DNA from: a virus
Strand: one strand, 5' to 3'
DNA length: 42,175 bases
IMG/VR virus record: IMGVR_UViG_3300047666_000695
Span: 1 to 42,175 of that record
Part shown: positions 1-7,280 of the stretch, in pieces
Numbering within the stretch: position 1 is the first letter of the stretch
Layout: each line of letters begins with the position of its first letter
Notes under the pieces: model-generated
What the model was told of the DNA's origin: nothing
What the model saw: only the letters and a program-made list of their open reading frames with translations
Database searches by the model: none
Translations under genes and position numbers: made by a program

Positions 1-105
1 TTTATCAGTATCGACCCACACGCGCAAACCACCAAACCCGTCAAGGTCAATGTTCGCCTTAGCAAAGTCAATGACCCGCCGATTCATTCCATATCCAATA
101 TTCAT
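1..105 (-). CDS. Partial recombinase-like regulator, N-terminus only (second copy)
   Basis: The window edge cuts this gene after 35 codons. The visible peptide is identical to the N-terminus of the 162-residue protein at 40111..40599, so a second copy of at least the 5' end exists beyond the edge, or the two are the same locus seen twice. The start is fixed by the other copy and by the promoter at 112..140, which puts the transcript start at or next to the ATG. Confidence 0.75.
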   Translation of the reverse strand, partial: MNIGYGMNRRVIDFAKANIDLDGFGGLRVWVDTDK

Positions 106-111
106 AATGCA

Positions 112-140
112 ACATTACGGCCTTATCATAAACATGTCAA
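112..140 (-). promoter_or_regulatory. Promoter of recombinase-like gene (left copy), leaderless
   Basis: On the minus strand a perfect TTGACA (135..140) is followed after exactly 17 bp by TAATGT (112..117). Only 6 bases separate the -10 box from the ATG at 105, so the mRNA should start at about the A of the start codon and have no leader. No Shine-Dalgarno sequence is possible. The right copy is conserved apart from one spacer base. Confidence 0.7.
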
Positions 141-183
141 CTCATAACCCAGCAAATTAAATCACGATTGTTGAAGATTTTTC

Positions 184-223
184 TTGCAGTGTTTTTGATT
201 GTGTGTTTATGTATTGATAACGG
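184..223 (+). promoter_or_regulatory. Candidate promoter of left accessory array
   Basis: Two overlapping candidates exist: TTGCAG (184..189) with TTATGT (207..212), and TTGATT (195..200) with TAACGG (218..223), both with 17-bp spacing. The second places the -10 box 26 bases before the ATG at 250, close to the spacing seen for other promoters of this phage. Neither is strong, so the exact site is uncertain. Confidence 0.35.
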
Positions 224-249
224 AAGATAAACATAGGGACCGATCAGAT

Positions 250-420
250 ATGCAGACACACACATCATACACATTCGATGAGCGCGATATCCGTGCGGCT
301 TTGGTTATGTATGCCTCCCAGCAGAACGGGGGTGACGGCCCTGTTATTGATCCGAACGATTTAGAGTTTGAAACCTCCACAAGTGACGAAATCAGCGCCA
401 ACGTGGCGGCAACATTATAA
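250..420 (+). CDS. Accessory array protein L1 (56 aa)
   Basis: First gene of the left accessory array. The ATG at 250 is preferred over an upstream ATG at 199 because it follows GGGACCGATCAGAT, a version of the AGGAC ribosome-binding motif used by every gene in both arrays. The protein is acidic, with no membrane segment or recognised motif; a short helical stretch (DERDIRAALVMYASQQ) lies near the N-terminus. Function unknown. Its position right after the duplicated promoter suggests early expression. Confidence 0.6.
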   Translation: MQTHTSYTFDERDIRAALVMYASQQNGGDGPVIDPNDLEFETSTSDEISANVAATL

Positions 421-431
421 GGACCGGAGAC

Positions 432-650
432 ATGAAAGCATTACAGCACCCGCGCGGAGATTGGGTTGTTCAACATGACAGTGGAGTTACGCGTCCCGGC
501 GTTTTTGACAGTGAGGAAACAGCCAACCAAAGCATGTATCTTACCGCTCAAAAATTGCAGTCAATCTATGTTCCACTACGCAGTGGCGGATCGCCGTTGA
601 CAATGGATCAAATCAAAGCTGCATTCCCGCAGCCACAACCGACAACATAG
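432..650 (+). CDS. Accessory array protein L2 (72 aa)
   Basis: Small soluble protein with no recognised family, 11 bases after the preceding stop and behind AAGGACCGGAGAC. It begins MKALQHPRGDWVVQHDSG and ends in a Pro/Gln-rich tail. The N-terminal half reads like a small beta unit (GDWVV, SGV, PGVFDS) followed by a helix. Arrays of tiny genes with matched translation signals are typical of phage early host-takeover regions, but nothing in the sequence points to a particular target. Confidence 0.6.
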   Translation: MKALQHPRGDWVVQHDSGVTRPGVFDSEETANQSMYLTAQKLQSIYVPLRSGGSPLTMDQIKAAFPQPQPTT

Positions 651-662
651 AAGGACACCCAG

Positions 663-869
663 ATGCTTGATTGGAAAGACGACGACAAAGAATACCACAT
701 TGTTGCAGAAAGCGGGTCGGATATTTTCCCTGTCCATCTTCAAATCGAGAAGACAAAAAACGGCAGCTTTTGGGCTTATGCAAACGGCGCAATGTTGGGC
801 CACAGCACGGACATCGAAGGCGTCAAAGAAATCTGCCAGTCGCACCACGACAAATGGCACAAAGATTAG
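663..869 (+). CDS. Accessory array protein L3 (68 aa)
   Basis: Unrecognised small acidic protein behind GAAGGACACCCAG. It starts MLDWKDDDKEYHIVAESGSD, has aromatic and charged strands (FPVHLQIEKTKNGSFWAYA), and ends His-rich (CQSHHDKWHKD). The alternating strand pattern suggests a compact beta-rich fold with a C-terminal helix. Overlapping frames at 667 and 671 have no ribosome-binding site at their starts. Confidence 0.6.
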   Translation: MLDWKDDDKEYHIVAESGSDIFPVHLQIEKTKNGSFWAYANGAMLGHSTDIEGVKEICQSHHDKWHKD

Positions 870-879
870 GACCGATGAT

Positions 880-1188
880 ATGAACAGAGACACATGGATG
901 GGGCTAAAAGATGACGGCACTCAAATCCAGATCAGTCATTCGGGATTGATGGATTGGGCGTATCGCAATGACAAACAAATCACTGTGGGCTGGGGGCATA
1001 GCTTCCAGCACAAAGACAAGCGCTTGGTTCGTGGCGAGTACGTGAAAGAGGCGCTGAAGTCTGGGTGGAATGATCTTGCTCAGATGCTTGTGAAGCACTT
1101 AGGGGATTGCCCCGGCCTTCACATCGAAGGCAACAACTTCAGCGGATGCAATCAGAGCGCCGGAGACTGCCCAACTTGCGGCCAGTAA
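880..1188 (+). CDS. Accessory array protein L4 (102 aa)
   Basis: The frame is open from 667, but the real start is the ATG at 880, directly behind TTAGGACCGATGAT, the same ribosome-binding sequence that precedes the truncated gene at 42127. The C-terminus carries several cysteines (DCPGLH, SGCNQ, GDCPTCGQ), including a terminal CxxC, which suggests metal binding or a disulfide. No family recognised. Confidence 0.6.
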   Translation: MNRDTWMGLKDDGTQIQISHSGLMDWAYRNDKQITVGWGHSFQHKDKRLVRGEYVKEALKSGWNDLAQMLVKHLGDCPGLHIEGNNFSGCNQSAGDCPTCGQ

Positions 1189-1212
1189 AACAACCAACGA
1201 TTAGGACGCACC

Positions 1213-1398
1213 ATGGCTTTAAGAGCGAATATAAATGAACCTGTGATCGGTGGCTTCACTGTCAGTGTCGGCGGGAACTTTACGATGCAGGTTCCGAACA
1301 AAGGCCTTGCCGAAAAAATCATGGAAGCTTTGCGTTTAAGTTACCAGCAAGGGCATGAAGATCGTGTCCAAATGATCCAGCAAGCGCATAGAGCATAG
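1213..1398 (+). CDS. Accessory array protein L5 (61 aa)
   Basis: Small unknown protein behind TTAGGACGCACC. The pattern is a short beta part (GGFTVSVGGNFTMQV) followed by an amphipathic helix (AEKIMEALRLSYQQGHEDRVQMIQQAHRA), a common layout for small phage inhibitors or DNA-binding proteins. The family is not recognised and function is not assigned. Confidence 0.55.
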   Translation: MALRANINEPVIGGFTVSVGGNFTMQVPNKGLAEKIMEALRLSYQQGHEDRVQMIQQAHRA

Positions 1399-1409
1399 AA
1401 GGACGCACC

Positions 1410-1598
1410 ATGCTAACATTTTTTACCGTGCTGTATATCTACGCAAACGGAGCGCCAATTTACGCATTGCCATTCCCAAGCCATGCAACCTGCTCGCAAG
1501 CATTATTGCAGCTTGAGGAGCTTTCCGCTAAATGCCAAGAAACGAACCTGATCACCAGATCACCGCGGCCACAAGCGCGGCCTTGGTCAGATACCTAA
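1410..1598 (+). CDS. Accessory array protein L6 (62 aa)
   Basis: Unknown small protein behind GAAGGACGCACC. The N-terminus (MLTFFTVLYIYANGAPIYALPF) is hydrophobic and could be a weak signal peptide or membrane anchor, followed by two cysteines (TCSQAL, AKCQET). It precedes a small lipoprotein, so both may act at the envelope. This is inferred from hydrophobicity only. Confidence 0.5.
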   Translation: MLTFFTVLYIYANGAPIYALPFPSHATCSQALLQLEELSAKCQETNLITRSPRPQARPWSDT

Positions 1599-1623
1599 AA
1601 CAAACCCCCGAAAGGAAAGAAAC

Positions 1624-1851
1624 ATGAAAACCATTATTGCACTAATTACATGCGCGGCCCTGACATCCGGTTGCGCGTCACCCGCCGAAATTGCGAACCA
1701 ATCGAAAGGCACTTGCGCATTGCTGGGATACTCGGAAACCGACCCACGTTACACGGAATGCACAGAGCGCGGGTTTCGTGGGCAAACCGCCGCGCAACAA
1801 CAAACCCAAGCTGAAATAGTCAGGTTCTTTATTTTTAGGGCGCTGTTGTAA
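1624..1851 (+). CDS. Small putative lipoprotein, last gene of left array
   Basis: A 75-residue protein with a classic export signal: positively charged start (MKTIIALI), hydrophobic core and a probable lipobox ending at Cys17 (LTSGC), giving a predicted mature lipoprotein of about 59 residues with further cysteines. Its ribosome-binding site is AAAGGAAAG, not the AGGAC type of the rest of the array. It is followed by a bidirectional terminator. Superinfection-exclusion lipoproteins look like this, but that role is a guess. Confidence 0.6.
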   Translation: MKTIIALITCAALTSGCASPAEIANQSKGTCALLGYSETDPRYTECTERGFRGQTAAQQQTQAEIVRFFIFRALL

Positions 1852-1857
1852 ACGCAA

Positions 1858-1890
1858 AAAGCCCGCGCCCCTTTACAGGACGCGGTCTTT
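1858..1890. terminator. Bidirectional terminator between convergent blocks
   Basis: Arms AAAGCCCGCG (1858..1867) and CGCGGTCTTT (1881..1890) pair with one mismatch around a 13-base loop. It lies between the end of the plus-strand array and the end of the minus-strand late operon, where a two-way terminator is expected; it overlaps the last codons of the outer spanin gene. Confidence 0.6.
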
Positions 1891-2136
1891 CTCGTCACAG
1901 CCTGCTTTTAGCTGATCTAAGAGCGCATTGAGCGATTGCCGCGCAACAGCGCCGCCGTCTTCTAGCGCGCCCTGTGCCGCCGTTCTGCGTGCGTCCTGCG
2001 TGCCTTCACAGATCGCGCTATCATTTGGCGTGGTCGCGCAAGCTGTCATCAACATCAGCGCTGCTAAGATCGGGACGAATTGCAGCCTCAATCCGCGCTT
2101 TCGTGGCGATGTATTCGTTATGCGTGTCTGTCTCAT
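1873..2136 (-). CDS. Outer-membrane spanin (Rz1-like lipoprotein), 87 aa
   Basis: Short lipoprotein: basic n-region (SPRKRGLRL), hydrophobic stretch (FVPILAALMLM) and lipobox LMTAC, leaving a mature part rich in Ala, Asp and Gln. It starts inside the upstream membrane-protein gene in another frame, as Rz1 does inside Rz. The ATG at 2136 is chosen because GGGAGCG lies upstream; an earlier in-frame ATG at 2166 is possible. Expected role: joining inner and outer membranes in the last step of lysis. Confidence 0.6.
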   Translation of the reverse strand: MRQTRITNTSPRKRGLRLQFVPILAALMLMTACATTPNDSAICEGTQDARRTAAQGALEDGGAVARQSLNALLDQLKAGCDEKDRVL

Positions 2137-2221
2137 TATCTGTGCGCTCCCTGCGCTTGCCCGCAAAAAATGCCGCGATGACTCCTACAACGGCCACTAG
2201 CCCTATAATTGCCTCAATCAT
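2021..2221 (-). CDS. Inner-membrane spanin-like protein (66 aa)
   Basis: One N-terminal membrane segment (MIEAIIGLVAVVGVIAAFFA) followed by KRR and a charged helical tail. Its start overlaps the holin stop (ATGA), so the genes are translationally coupled. The lipoprotein gene begins inside it in a different frame, the usual nested spanin layout. At 66 residues it is much shorter than lambda Rz, so the periplasmic arm would be very short; assignment rests on topology and position. Confidence 0.5.
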   Translation of the reverse strand: MIEAIIGLVAVVGVIAAFFAGKRRERTDNETDTHNEYIATKARIEAAIRPDLSSADVDDSLRDHAK

Positions 2222-2415
2222 GTCTGGCCCAGCGGCGTTGTAGTTACGCTGCGCAAATACATATTGCCGATGTTGACCATAAGCGTTGCAGCCAGCCCCA
2301 CTAGTGCAGCCTGAGCGTCTGTCATGCCAAGGTGCCCCACGTATTGCAGGACCGCCCCGGCAACCATCACAAGCAGCGTGACGGCGTTGAATATGATTGT
2401 GCGATAGCCCTTCAT
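2218..2415 (-). CDS. Putative holin (65 aa, two membrane segments)
   Basis: Two hydrophobic segments (about residues 8 to 27 and 34 to 53) are separated by a short turn containing GHLGMTDAQ, matching small class II holins. The frame extends upstream, but the ATG at 2415 follows AAAGGG and overlaps the amidase stop as ATGA. Lying directly after the endolysin and before the spanin pair, it is the best candidate for the timed pore. Confidence 0.65.
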   Translation of the reverse strand: MKGYRTIIFNAVTLLVMVAGAVLQYVGHLGMTDAQAALVGLAATLMVNIGNMYLRSVTTTPLGQT

Positions 2416-2939
2416 TTGCGGCCCTTTCCAAATATTGCGAAAAACGCCGCGAAGATTGCGGCAAATCGGTTGGGTTTCGTTGGTGTGGCCATAACGCCAT
2501 CCCACCATGCCGTCGCATCAAAGCCGGGGCATTGTGTTGCGGCCCCTGGCATGTCGCGATGCCCCTTGATGATGGCGCCCGGGAACCGCAGCTTGAGTTC
2601 CTTGATCGCTGCAATCATTTCTTTGGTCTGGCCTGGTGTGCGACTATCGAAACCTGTATTGCGGTCCGCAAGCGTCACGCCGCCTTCAAAGCAAAGCCCA
2701 ATTGATGAATCATTCTCGCCCTTAGACTGCGCACCCATTTCAAAGCGACCGGGCTGCGTGAGGTCGCGGCCATAAACGCGGCCACCATTGCGGGGGAAAT
2801 AAATATGATACCCGCCCTCTTTGAACCCACGTCTTTTGTGGTCAGCTTCAAGCCGAGAATATGGATATTCGTTTTCGATTGGGGTTGCGCTGTAGTGGAT
2901 GCAGATCACCGTCACTGCGCTGTCTGGTCTGTAGCTCAT
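2412..2939 (-). CDS. Endolysin: N-acetylmuramoyl-L-alanine amidase
   Basis: A 175-residue amidase of the T7 lysozyme type (Amidase_2). The zinc ligands are visible as His15 (ICIHYSAT), His127 (KGHRDMPG) and Cys137 (TQCPGFD), with Tyr44 (GGYHIYF) matching the conserved tyrosine. The residue corresponding to the T7 catalytic lysine appears to be Thr135, as in many relatives. The C-terminus is a hydrophobic and basic amphipathic tail (RFAAIFAAFFAIFGKGRK) that may help it reach membrane or outer envelope. It cuts the amide bond between muramic acid and L-alanine. Confidence 0.92.
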   Translation of the reverse strand: MSYRPDSAVTVICIHYSATPIENEYPYSRLEADHKRRGFKEGGYHIYFPRNGGRVYGRDLTQPGRFEMGAQSKGENDSSIGLCFEGGVTLADRNTGFDSRTPGQTKEMIAAIKELKLRFPGAIIKGHRDMPGAATQCPGFDATAWWDGVMATPTKPNRFAAIFAAFFAIFGKGRK

Positions 2940-3193
2940 TGGTTCGCCTTTCCTTGCGATTGCTGCCGGATCTCTCGAACGTCTGTGTGTATTTCATCAA
3001 TCCGACGGTGCAGCGCCTCGTTTCGATCTGAAGAAAGCTGGTCACGTTCGTTAATTGTGTTAGCCAGCATTTCAATTTGTTTTTGATTTGTGAGCGCCCG
3101 CCTGACTATCCACCCGATAAACGATGTGGTGCCAATCATGCCCGCGACGACAAGCGAAACCGCCGCGTCAGATACATCCTGCATACTGATCAT
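2936..3193 (-). CDS. Membrane-anchored coiled-coil protein (85 aa)
   Basis: One membrane segment (about residues 10 to 30) is followed by a long charged coiled-coil helix (QKQIEMLANTINERDQLSS, then RRIDEIHTDVREIRQQ). Single-TM plus periplasmic coiled coil is the architecture of Rz-type spanins and XhlA-like lysis proteins. The ATG at 3193 overlaps the upstream stop and its own stop overlaps the amidase start. It competes with the 66-residue protein for the inner-spanin role. Confidence 0.55.
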   Translation of the reverse strand: MISMQDVSDAAVSLVVAGMIGTTSFIGWIVRRALTNQKQIEMLANTINERDQLSSDRNEALHRRIDEIHTDVREIRQQSQGKANQ

Positions 3194-3591
3194 GGACGGC
3201 TCCTGACATATGCGCCAAAGCCAAGGTGTGTGTAGAATATGAGAACGAACGGAATCGGAACCCAAAGGCTACCCGTGAACAATGCGGACCCCGGCTCAAC
3301 CTCTGTGAACGTCAGGACCGGCCCGATAACCCCGTAAACATTGACAAACCACCAGTCTTCAACTGTGTCCCAACCGTGCCAGCCCTGATCAATCAACTCA
3401 TATGCAGCATACGCCACACCCGCGAAAACAATCAGTGCCCACTTGTAAGGAAATTCGCCAAACGCCACGAACCAAACGAAGGTCACACCGTAGACCAAGC
3501 CCAAGAAACCAACAGCAACCGCGTGCGAGATTTGGTTTGTGGTGAACCCGTAAGGCTTGCCCGCGAAGTCATCAGATTTAAATAAACTCAT
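3190..3591 (-). CDS. Polytopic membrane protein in lysis region (133 aa)
   Basis: About four hydrophobic segments are visible (HAVAVGFLGLVYGVTFVWFV, WALIVFAGVAYAAYELI, FVNVYGVIGPVLTF and the VPIPFVLIFYTHLGFGAY region). The chosen ATG at 3591 overlaps the preceding gene by 14 bases; a TTG at 3603 in the same frame is an alternative. Position before the amidase suggests a holin, antiholin or exclusion protein, but no family is recognised. Confidence 0.5.
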   Translation of the reverse strand: MSLFKSDDFAGKPYGFTTNQISHAVAVGFLGLVYGVTFVWFVAFGEFPYKWALIVFAGVAYAAYELIDQGWHGWDTVEDWWFVNVYGVIGPVLTFTEVEPGSALFTGSLWVPIPFVLIFYTHLGFGAYVRSRP

Positions 3592-4093
3592 TTGGGCGCT
3601 CAAACTTTAGTGCAATCACAGATGCAGGCGTTGCGTCGATTACATCTTGCGCTGCCTGACGTTCGGCCACGTCTTGCACGATTTCAGGATTTGCAACGGT
3701 TACTGTCTCCGGCATACCTTCGTCGCCATACGTCAAGACATCGATTGTTGCGGGCAATGGGGCCACGGCTGACACAGTGACGAAGGTAACTGTTTCGCCG
3801 CCCTCGGATCTCTCCTCCGTGACCTCCGCACGGCCAACCGAAAGCACATACCTTTCCAACCGGGCAACCGCTGCCCGATACAAATGCAGTTGATAATTAA
3901 ACCGATTGTTTTCTGCGTTCACGATATTGTCGTTTAGCCATTGATTGGCCCATTCGACATAGGTCTGCGATGATTTTAGCAAACCCGTTTCGCGTTGGTG
4001 TTGCGATTTCTGCGATTCAAACCTACGCAACCCGCGATTTGTGGCTTGGATCACAGTCAAAGGCTTATCGCCTTTAAGAATAAATACAGTCAC
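3578..4093 (-). CDS. Hypothetical tail-region protein (171 aa)
   Basis: Soluble protein with a helical N-terminal half (QATNRGLRRFESQKSQHQRE, then a WANQWLNDN helix), a central strand-rich part (ETVTFVTVSAVAPLP) and an acidic helical C-terminus. It overlaps the preceding gene by 4 bases. Location right after the fibre genes fits a fibre chaperone or tip component, but no known family is seen. Confidence 0.5.
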   Translation of the reverse strand: MTVFILKGDKPLTVIQATNRGLRRFESQKSQHQRETGLLKSSQTYVEWANQWLNDNIVNAENNRFNYQLHLYRAAVARLERYVLSVGRAEVTEERSEGGETVTFVTVSAVAPLPATIDVLTYGDEGMPETVTVANPEIVQDVAERQAAQDVIDATPASVIALKFERPNEFI

Positions 4094-4383
4094 GATGCCA
4101 CCTCAATATCAATGTCGATATTTACAGCGCCCGGTGCTGTATCGAAAACCACCCGGTAGATAAACCCGTCGAAAGTGATTGTGTAATCCTCACTCGCGCC
4201 ATTTCGGAACCTTGCGCCGTTCACGTAAACACCAAACGGTTTCCAACCGGCTTGAATTGCGAAAGTGGTTTCTGAGCTATCGCCCGTAAACTCTGCAACG
4301 TCGCGGCGTATAGGTTTAGGCGCGTGACCCTTGCTAAGTTCCTCGCGTAAGAACTGGCCGGGTTGTGTAAGTAAAACTGTCAT
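4090..4383 (-). CDS. Small beta-domain tail protein (97 aa)
   Basis: The central part (EFTGDSSETTFAIQAGW, then VYVNGARFRNGASEDYTI) is the small beta-sandwich repeat often found in phage tail-fibre and tip proteins, ending with the typical VVFDTAPGAVNIDIDIEV. Short, with no catalytic motif; likely a decoration or linker on the fibre. It sits between the fibre gene and the hypothetical 171-aa gene, overlapping the latter by ATGA. Confidence 0.6.
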   Translation of the reverse strand: MTVLLTQPGQFLREELSKGHAPKPIRRDVAEFTGDSSETTFAIQAGWKPFGVYVNGARFRNGASEDYTITFDGFIYRVVFDTAPGAVNIDIDIEVAS

Positions 4384-4389
4384 GTTTAA

Positions 4390-6381
4390 TTATCCTTCAA
4401 TCACTAGGTCATTGCTGGCACTGATTACACCTGGAACAGCAACGACTGTATTCGACACACGCTGCAAACCGGAAAACACGCTTCGTCCTGCGTTTGTTCC
4501 AACGTGCAGCAAGTTGGTGCCTTTGTCGTGTGCGATAGCTGTCACAGCATCAGAAGCGCCGTAAATTGTAGACTGTGCGCCTACTTGGAAAAGTGGCCGT
4601 TCGTCGTGGTAAGTTTTGGCGATTTGTTCCGCGCTTGGGGCTGTTGCGGATATGCGTAGCAGGGCTAGTGCCGATGTATCCCTCATGGGGTTATCAAGCG
4701 CGGCGTTTATACCGACGGTAAGCGTTTCTGCACCCGTACCGACCAGCGTGCCGCTAAATGACACTGAGTCGCTAAACGCGCCGTCTTTGTATACGGATAG
4801 TAACCCATCAGCTTTTGTAAGCACGTAAAAGTGCCAAAGGCTATCATCTGACCGGACTGCCTCACTTACTTGACTACCTACGCCGGAGGATGTTTGCGCA
4901 CTAAAGAATACCTTAGCCGAAGAAACCCTTAACTTAAATAAGCTTGTGGACCCGCCGTCACCCAGCCCCCACTCAAGTATGGTACCATTACTCGCCGTAG
5001 TCTGTTTATGCCACAAACCAATTGAGAGGTTCCCAGCCGCAAAATCAAGGCCAGTGTTATAAGCTTGCCCCATGTAGGCCGACACGCCCCAGCCCGAATA
5101 ACAGACAAGGTCTGCACCAGTTGCAACCGGGTCGCGGTTGATTGTGCCGGTAACTGTGAGGCCGTTCGCGTTTACTGAGCGGTCGTCATCCGTATTACCG
5201 TTGACAAGCGACGTGATAGCCGTTGACGACAAAAACGCGCCTTTGATGTCGCCCCATTGGTAGCCGGAATTGTAGTTTGTTGTGACGAACGCGACCGCGT
5301 CTAATGGGCTTAAAGACTCCTGTTTTGCGAATAAAGTCAGGCCAAGGCTGCTCGAATACGCGTTTCCGGCTGACTGTGATGAGTTATCAGCAGTGCCCAA
5401 AACGCTTTTTTCAGGGTAGGCTGAACCGTCGCTAAACCGTTTGTAGGTCAATCCAGCTAGGTCAAACCCGTCAGCTAAAATTCCGGATAAATCGGCTTTA
5501 AATAGCAGTGATCCGCTGCTTGTTCGTGATGAGCTCAAAATGCCATTATAGATGTCGAGATTGTAGAAATTAGCTGAAAAGCTACTATCCGCTATAGTTT
5601 CGTCATTATTTCTTACACTAATGCCGTCCGCAGTCGCCACATAAATCGTCGGGATTTGCAAACCTGTCGCGGGGTCAACTGGAGCGTTGTGCTGGACAAT
5701 CATTGCTACATTTGCGACCGAGTTGTTGACGATTGCTGGCGTTGTGGCCGTAGTGTATTTTAAAACTACATCAATTTCATCGTTTGCAAAATCCAGAACC
5801 ACAACGCCTGTGCTTGTGCCAACCGTAATCGTACCATTTACAACCGCGAGTGATGTAATCGTGAAGCCCGTGAAGTCCAGAACTTTCCACATGGGCGCGG
5901 CTGGATCGTCAGCGTTATAGATTGTTAGCGTGCTGGATTCTGCCATGGGGATGGCAACGCTTGGAAACCCGCGCGTTGACCCGCGCGTGGATGTGTCCAG
6001 CGTTTCTTTATACCAAGCAGCCCCTTGCGTCTGTTCACGCCATAGCCCACCGTCGCTATCGTTCGCTGTCCTGTAGACGTCCCCGTCAACCATCGTGATT
6101 GCCTTAGACAGTGCAATCGCGCTTAGGTCTTGGTAGGTCACAGCCGCCGCCGCATCGTTTTTGTAGATCAACGCGAGGGCTGCTGCGGCTTGCGCTTGCT
6201 CTGCGTATGACAGTGAGGGTGCGACCGTGTTTGCCTGCACTTCAACATATGTTGCAAGGTTGTTTGACTGCGTTACAAAGTTAGCTTGAGCGGCAACAAA
6301 TGCGTCGCTCTCCGCAGCAAATGCCGTGGGGTTTGACCGGCTGGGCGCGGCTGGCAGTATTGATATTTTGGGGGCTGTCAT
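4390..6381 (-). CDS. Tail fibre / receptor-binding protein with LamG-like domain
   Basis: A 663-residue protein. Residues 1 to 100 are Ala-rich and helical (virion attachment, coiled coil); 140 to 400 contain repeated short beta motifs (WKVLDF, VVVLDFAND, IYVATADGISVRN) suggesting a propeller; about 435 to 595 are a LamG/concanavalin-like module (NLSIGLWHKQ, LWHFYVLTKADG, LSVYKDG, the last in the usual V-DG position). The final 65 residues return to the propeller style. LamG domains bind sugars or proteins, so this is the best host-recognition candidate. Its ATG overlaps the upstream stop (TAATG). Confidence 0.75.
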   Translation of the reverse strand: MTAPKISILPAAPSRSNPTAFAAESDAFVAAQANFVTQSNNLATYVEVQANTVAPSLSYAEQAQAAAALALIYKNDAAAAVTYQDLSAIALSKAITMVDGDVYRTANDSDGGLWREQTQGAAWYKETLDTSTRGSTRGFPSVAIPMAESSTLTIYNADDPAAPMWKVLDFTGFTITSLAVVNGTITVGTSTGVVVLDFANDEIDVVLKYTTATTPAIVNNSVANVAMIVQHNAPVDPATGLQIPTIYVATADGISVRNNDETIADSSFSANFYNLDIYNGILSSSRTSSGSLLFKADLSGILADGFDLAGLTYKRFSDGSAYPEKSVLGTADNSSQSAGNAYSSSLGLTLFAKQESLSPLDAVAFVTTNYNSGYQWGDIKGAFLSSTAITSLVNGNTDDDRSVNANGLTVTGTINRDPVATGADLVCYSGWGVSAYMGQAYNTGLDFAAGNLSIGLWHKQTTASNGTILEWGLGDGGSTSLFKLRVSSAKVFFSAQTSSGVGSQVSEAVRSDDSLWHFYVLTKADGLLSVYKDGAFSDSVSFSGTLVGTGAETLTVGINAALDNPMRDTSALALLRISATAPSAEQIAKTYHDERPLFQVGAQSTIYGASDAVTAIAHDKGTNLLHVGTNAGRSVFSGLQRVSNTVVAVPGVISASNDLVIEG

Positions 6382-7277
6382 TAAATGAGTCCTTCGATTT
6401 CGATTGTTGCGTCAGACAGAAGCGGCGAGGAAAGGGTGATGTCAAATCTGCGATAATATCCGTAAAGAACTGTTGCTAGTTCCTCGCGCGGATCTCCGAC
6501 CCAGACAACCGGCGTCGTTCTGTATTCCGAGAGCAGACCTTGCACGCGCCTTGCCGCAGCAGTCGGGATCTTGATGTCAAAATCTGCCGTCTGTGAAAAC
6601 TCTCTTTCGACGATAATCACGTTGCCGAATGCGTCGCGCTCTTTTCTGCTGTAATCCTCAATTGAGACATTCACGCCCATTGTCGTAACGCCAAGTTCAG
6701 CGTCGCGGCCATAGACTATCTGTCCAATTTCGGCAGTTCCTCCGGTATTTGTAACCGTTATTGAGGTTGACGCCGATGCATAAGGTGGAATGTTAATCTC
6801 TAAGACTTCTGTCTGCTGAACGCCGATTGGGGAAAAATAGTACGTGTACCAATCAACAACGGAGGTTTCATCAATTAGATTGTACGTCTGCGAGAAAACC
6901 ACTCCATCTGTCGGATCTGTCACGACGATTTCAAGCGTTGTGCCTTTCATTCCAAACAAAGCAAACGCGCCAACGTAAACGCCAGCGTGCGCAAGAACGT
7001 AGTTAATGCTTTCCGCCTGCGTTGTTAGGTCTGATAGGCGTTTATCGAATGCCTTATATCGGTTTGTTGCGCTCAATCGCAGCCATTTCAAAACAGCCGT
7101 GTCGGGCTGGTTCCCCACGTTTGAGCCCGCAATGCTTTCATAAATTGCGTGATCATAAATGACCAAGGCGGCGGCTGCGTATGTTGTTCCGATGTCCCAC
7201 GCCGCCGCGTCGTTTTCCGGCACGTTTGAGGACGTCAGGTTTGTGTCTGTGACGGTTATCGGGGGGATAATTCTCAT
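6381..7277 (-). CDS. Tail tip protein with carbohydrate-binding-like segment (298 aa)
   Basis: Residues about 20 to 80 show the pattern AAAALVIYDHAIYESIAGSNVGNQP, then WLRLSATNRYKAFD, recurrent in phage tail proteins annotated as carbohydrate (chitin) binding. The rest is beta-rich with DPTDGVVFSQTYNL and a C-terminal domain (VWVGDPREELATVLYGYYRR). It is the first gene after the tape measure, where the distal tail or hub protein usually sits, so a baseplate role is likely. Confidence 0.6.
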   Translation of the reverse strand: MRIIPPITVTDTNLTSSNVPENDAAAWDIGTTYAAAALVIYDHAIYESIAGSNVGNQPDTAVLKWLRLSATNRYKAFDKRLSDLTTQAESINYVLAHAGVYVGAFALFGMKGTTLEIVVTDPTDGVVFSQTYNLIDETSVVDWYTYYFSPIGVQQTEVLEINIPPYASASTSITVTNTGGTAEIGQIVYGRDAELGVTTMGVNVSIEDYSRKERDAFGNVIIVEREFSQTADFDIKIPTAAARRVQGLLSEYRTTPVVWVGDPREELATVLYGYYRRFDITLSSPLLSDATIEIEGLI

Positions 7278-7280
7278 GTT

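Larger units (their letters stand above)
1..233. repeat. Left copy of 233-bp direct repeat
   Basis: This stretch matches 40495..40727 at 230 of 233 positions; the differences are at 127, 142 and 192. It contains the first 35 codons of a minus-strand recombinase-like gene and the whole divergent regulatory region. Identity stops abruptly just before the ribosome-binding site of the first plus-strand gene, and the genes beyond differ completely between the copies. The recombinase-coding part has no mismatch; all three differences are in non-coding DNA. Confidence 0.97.
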
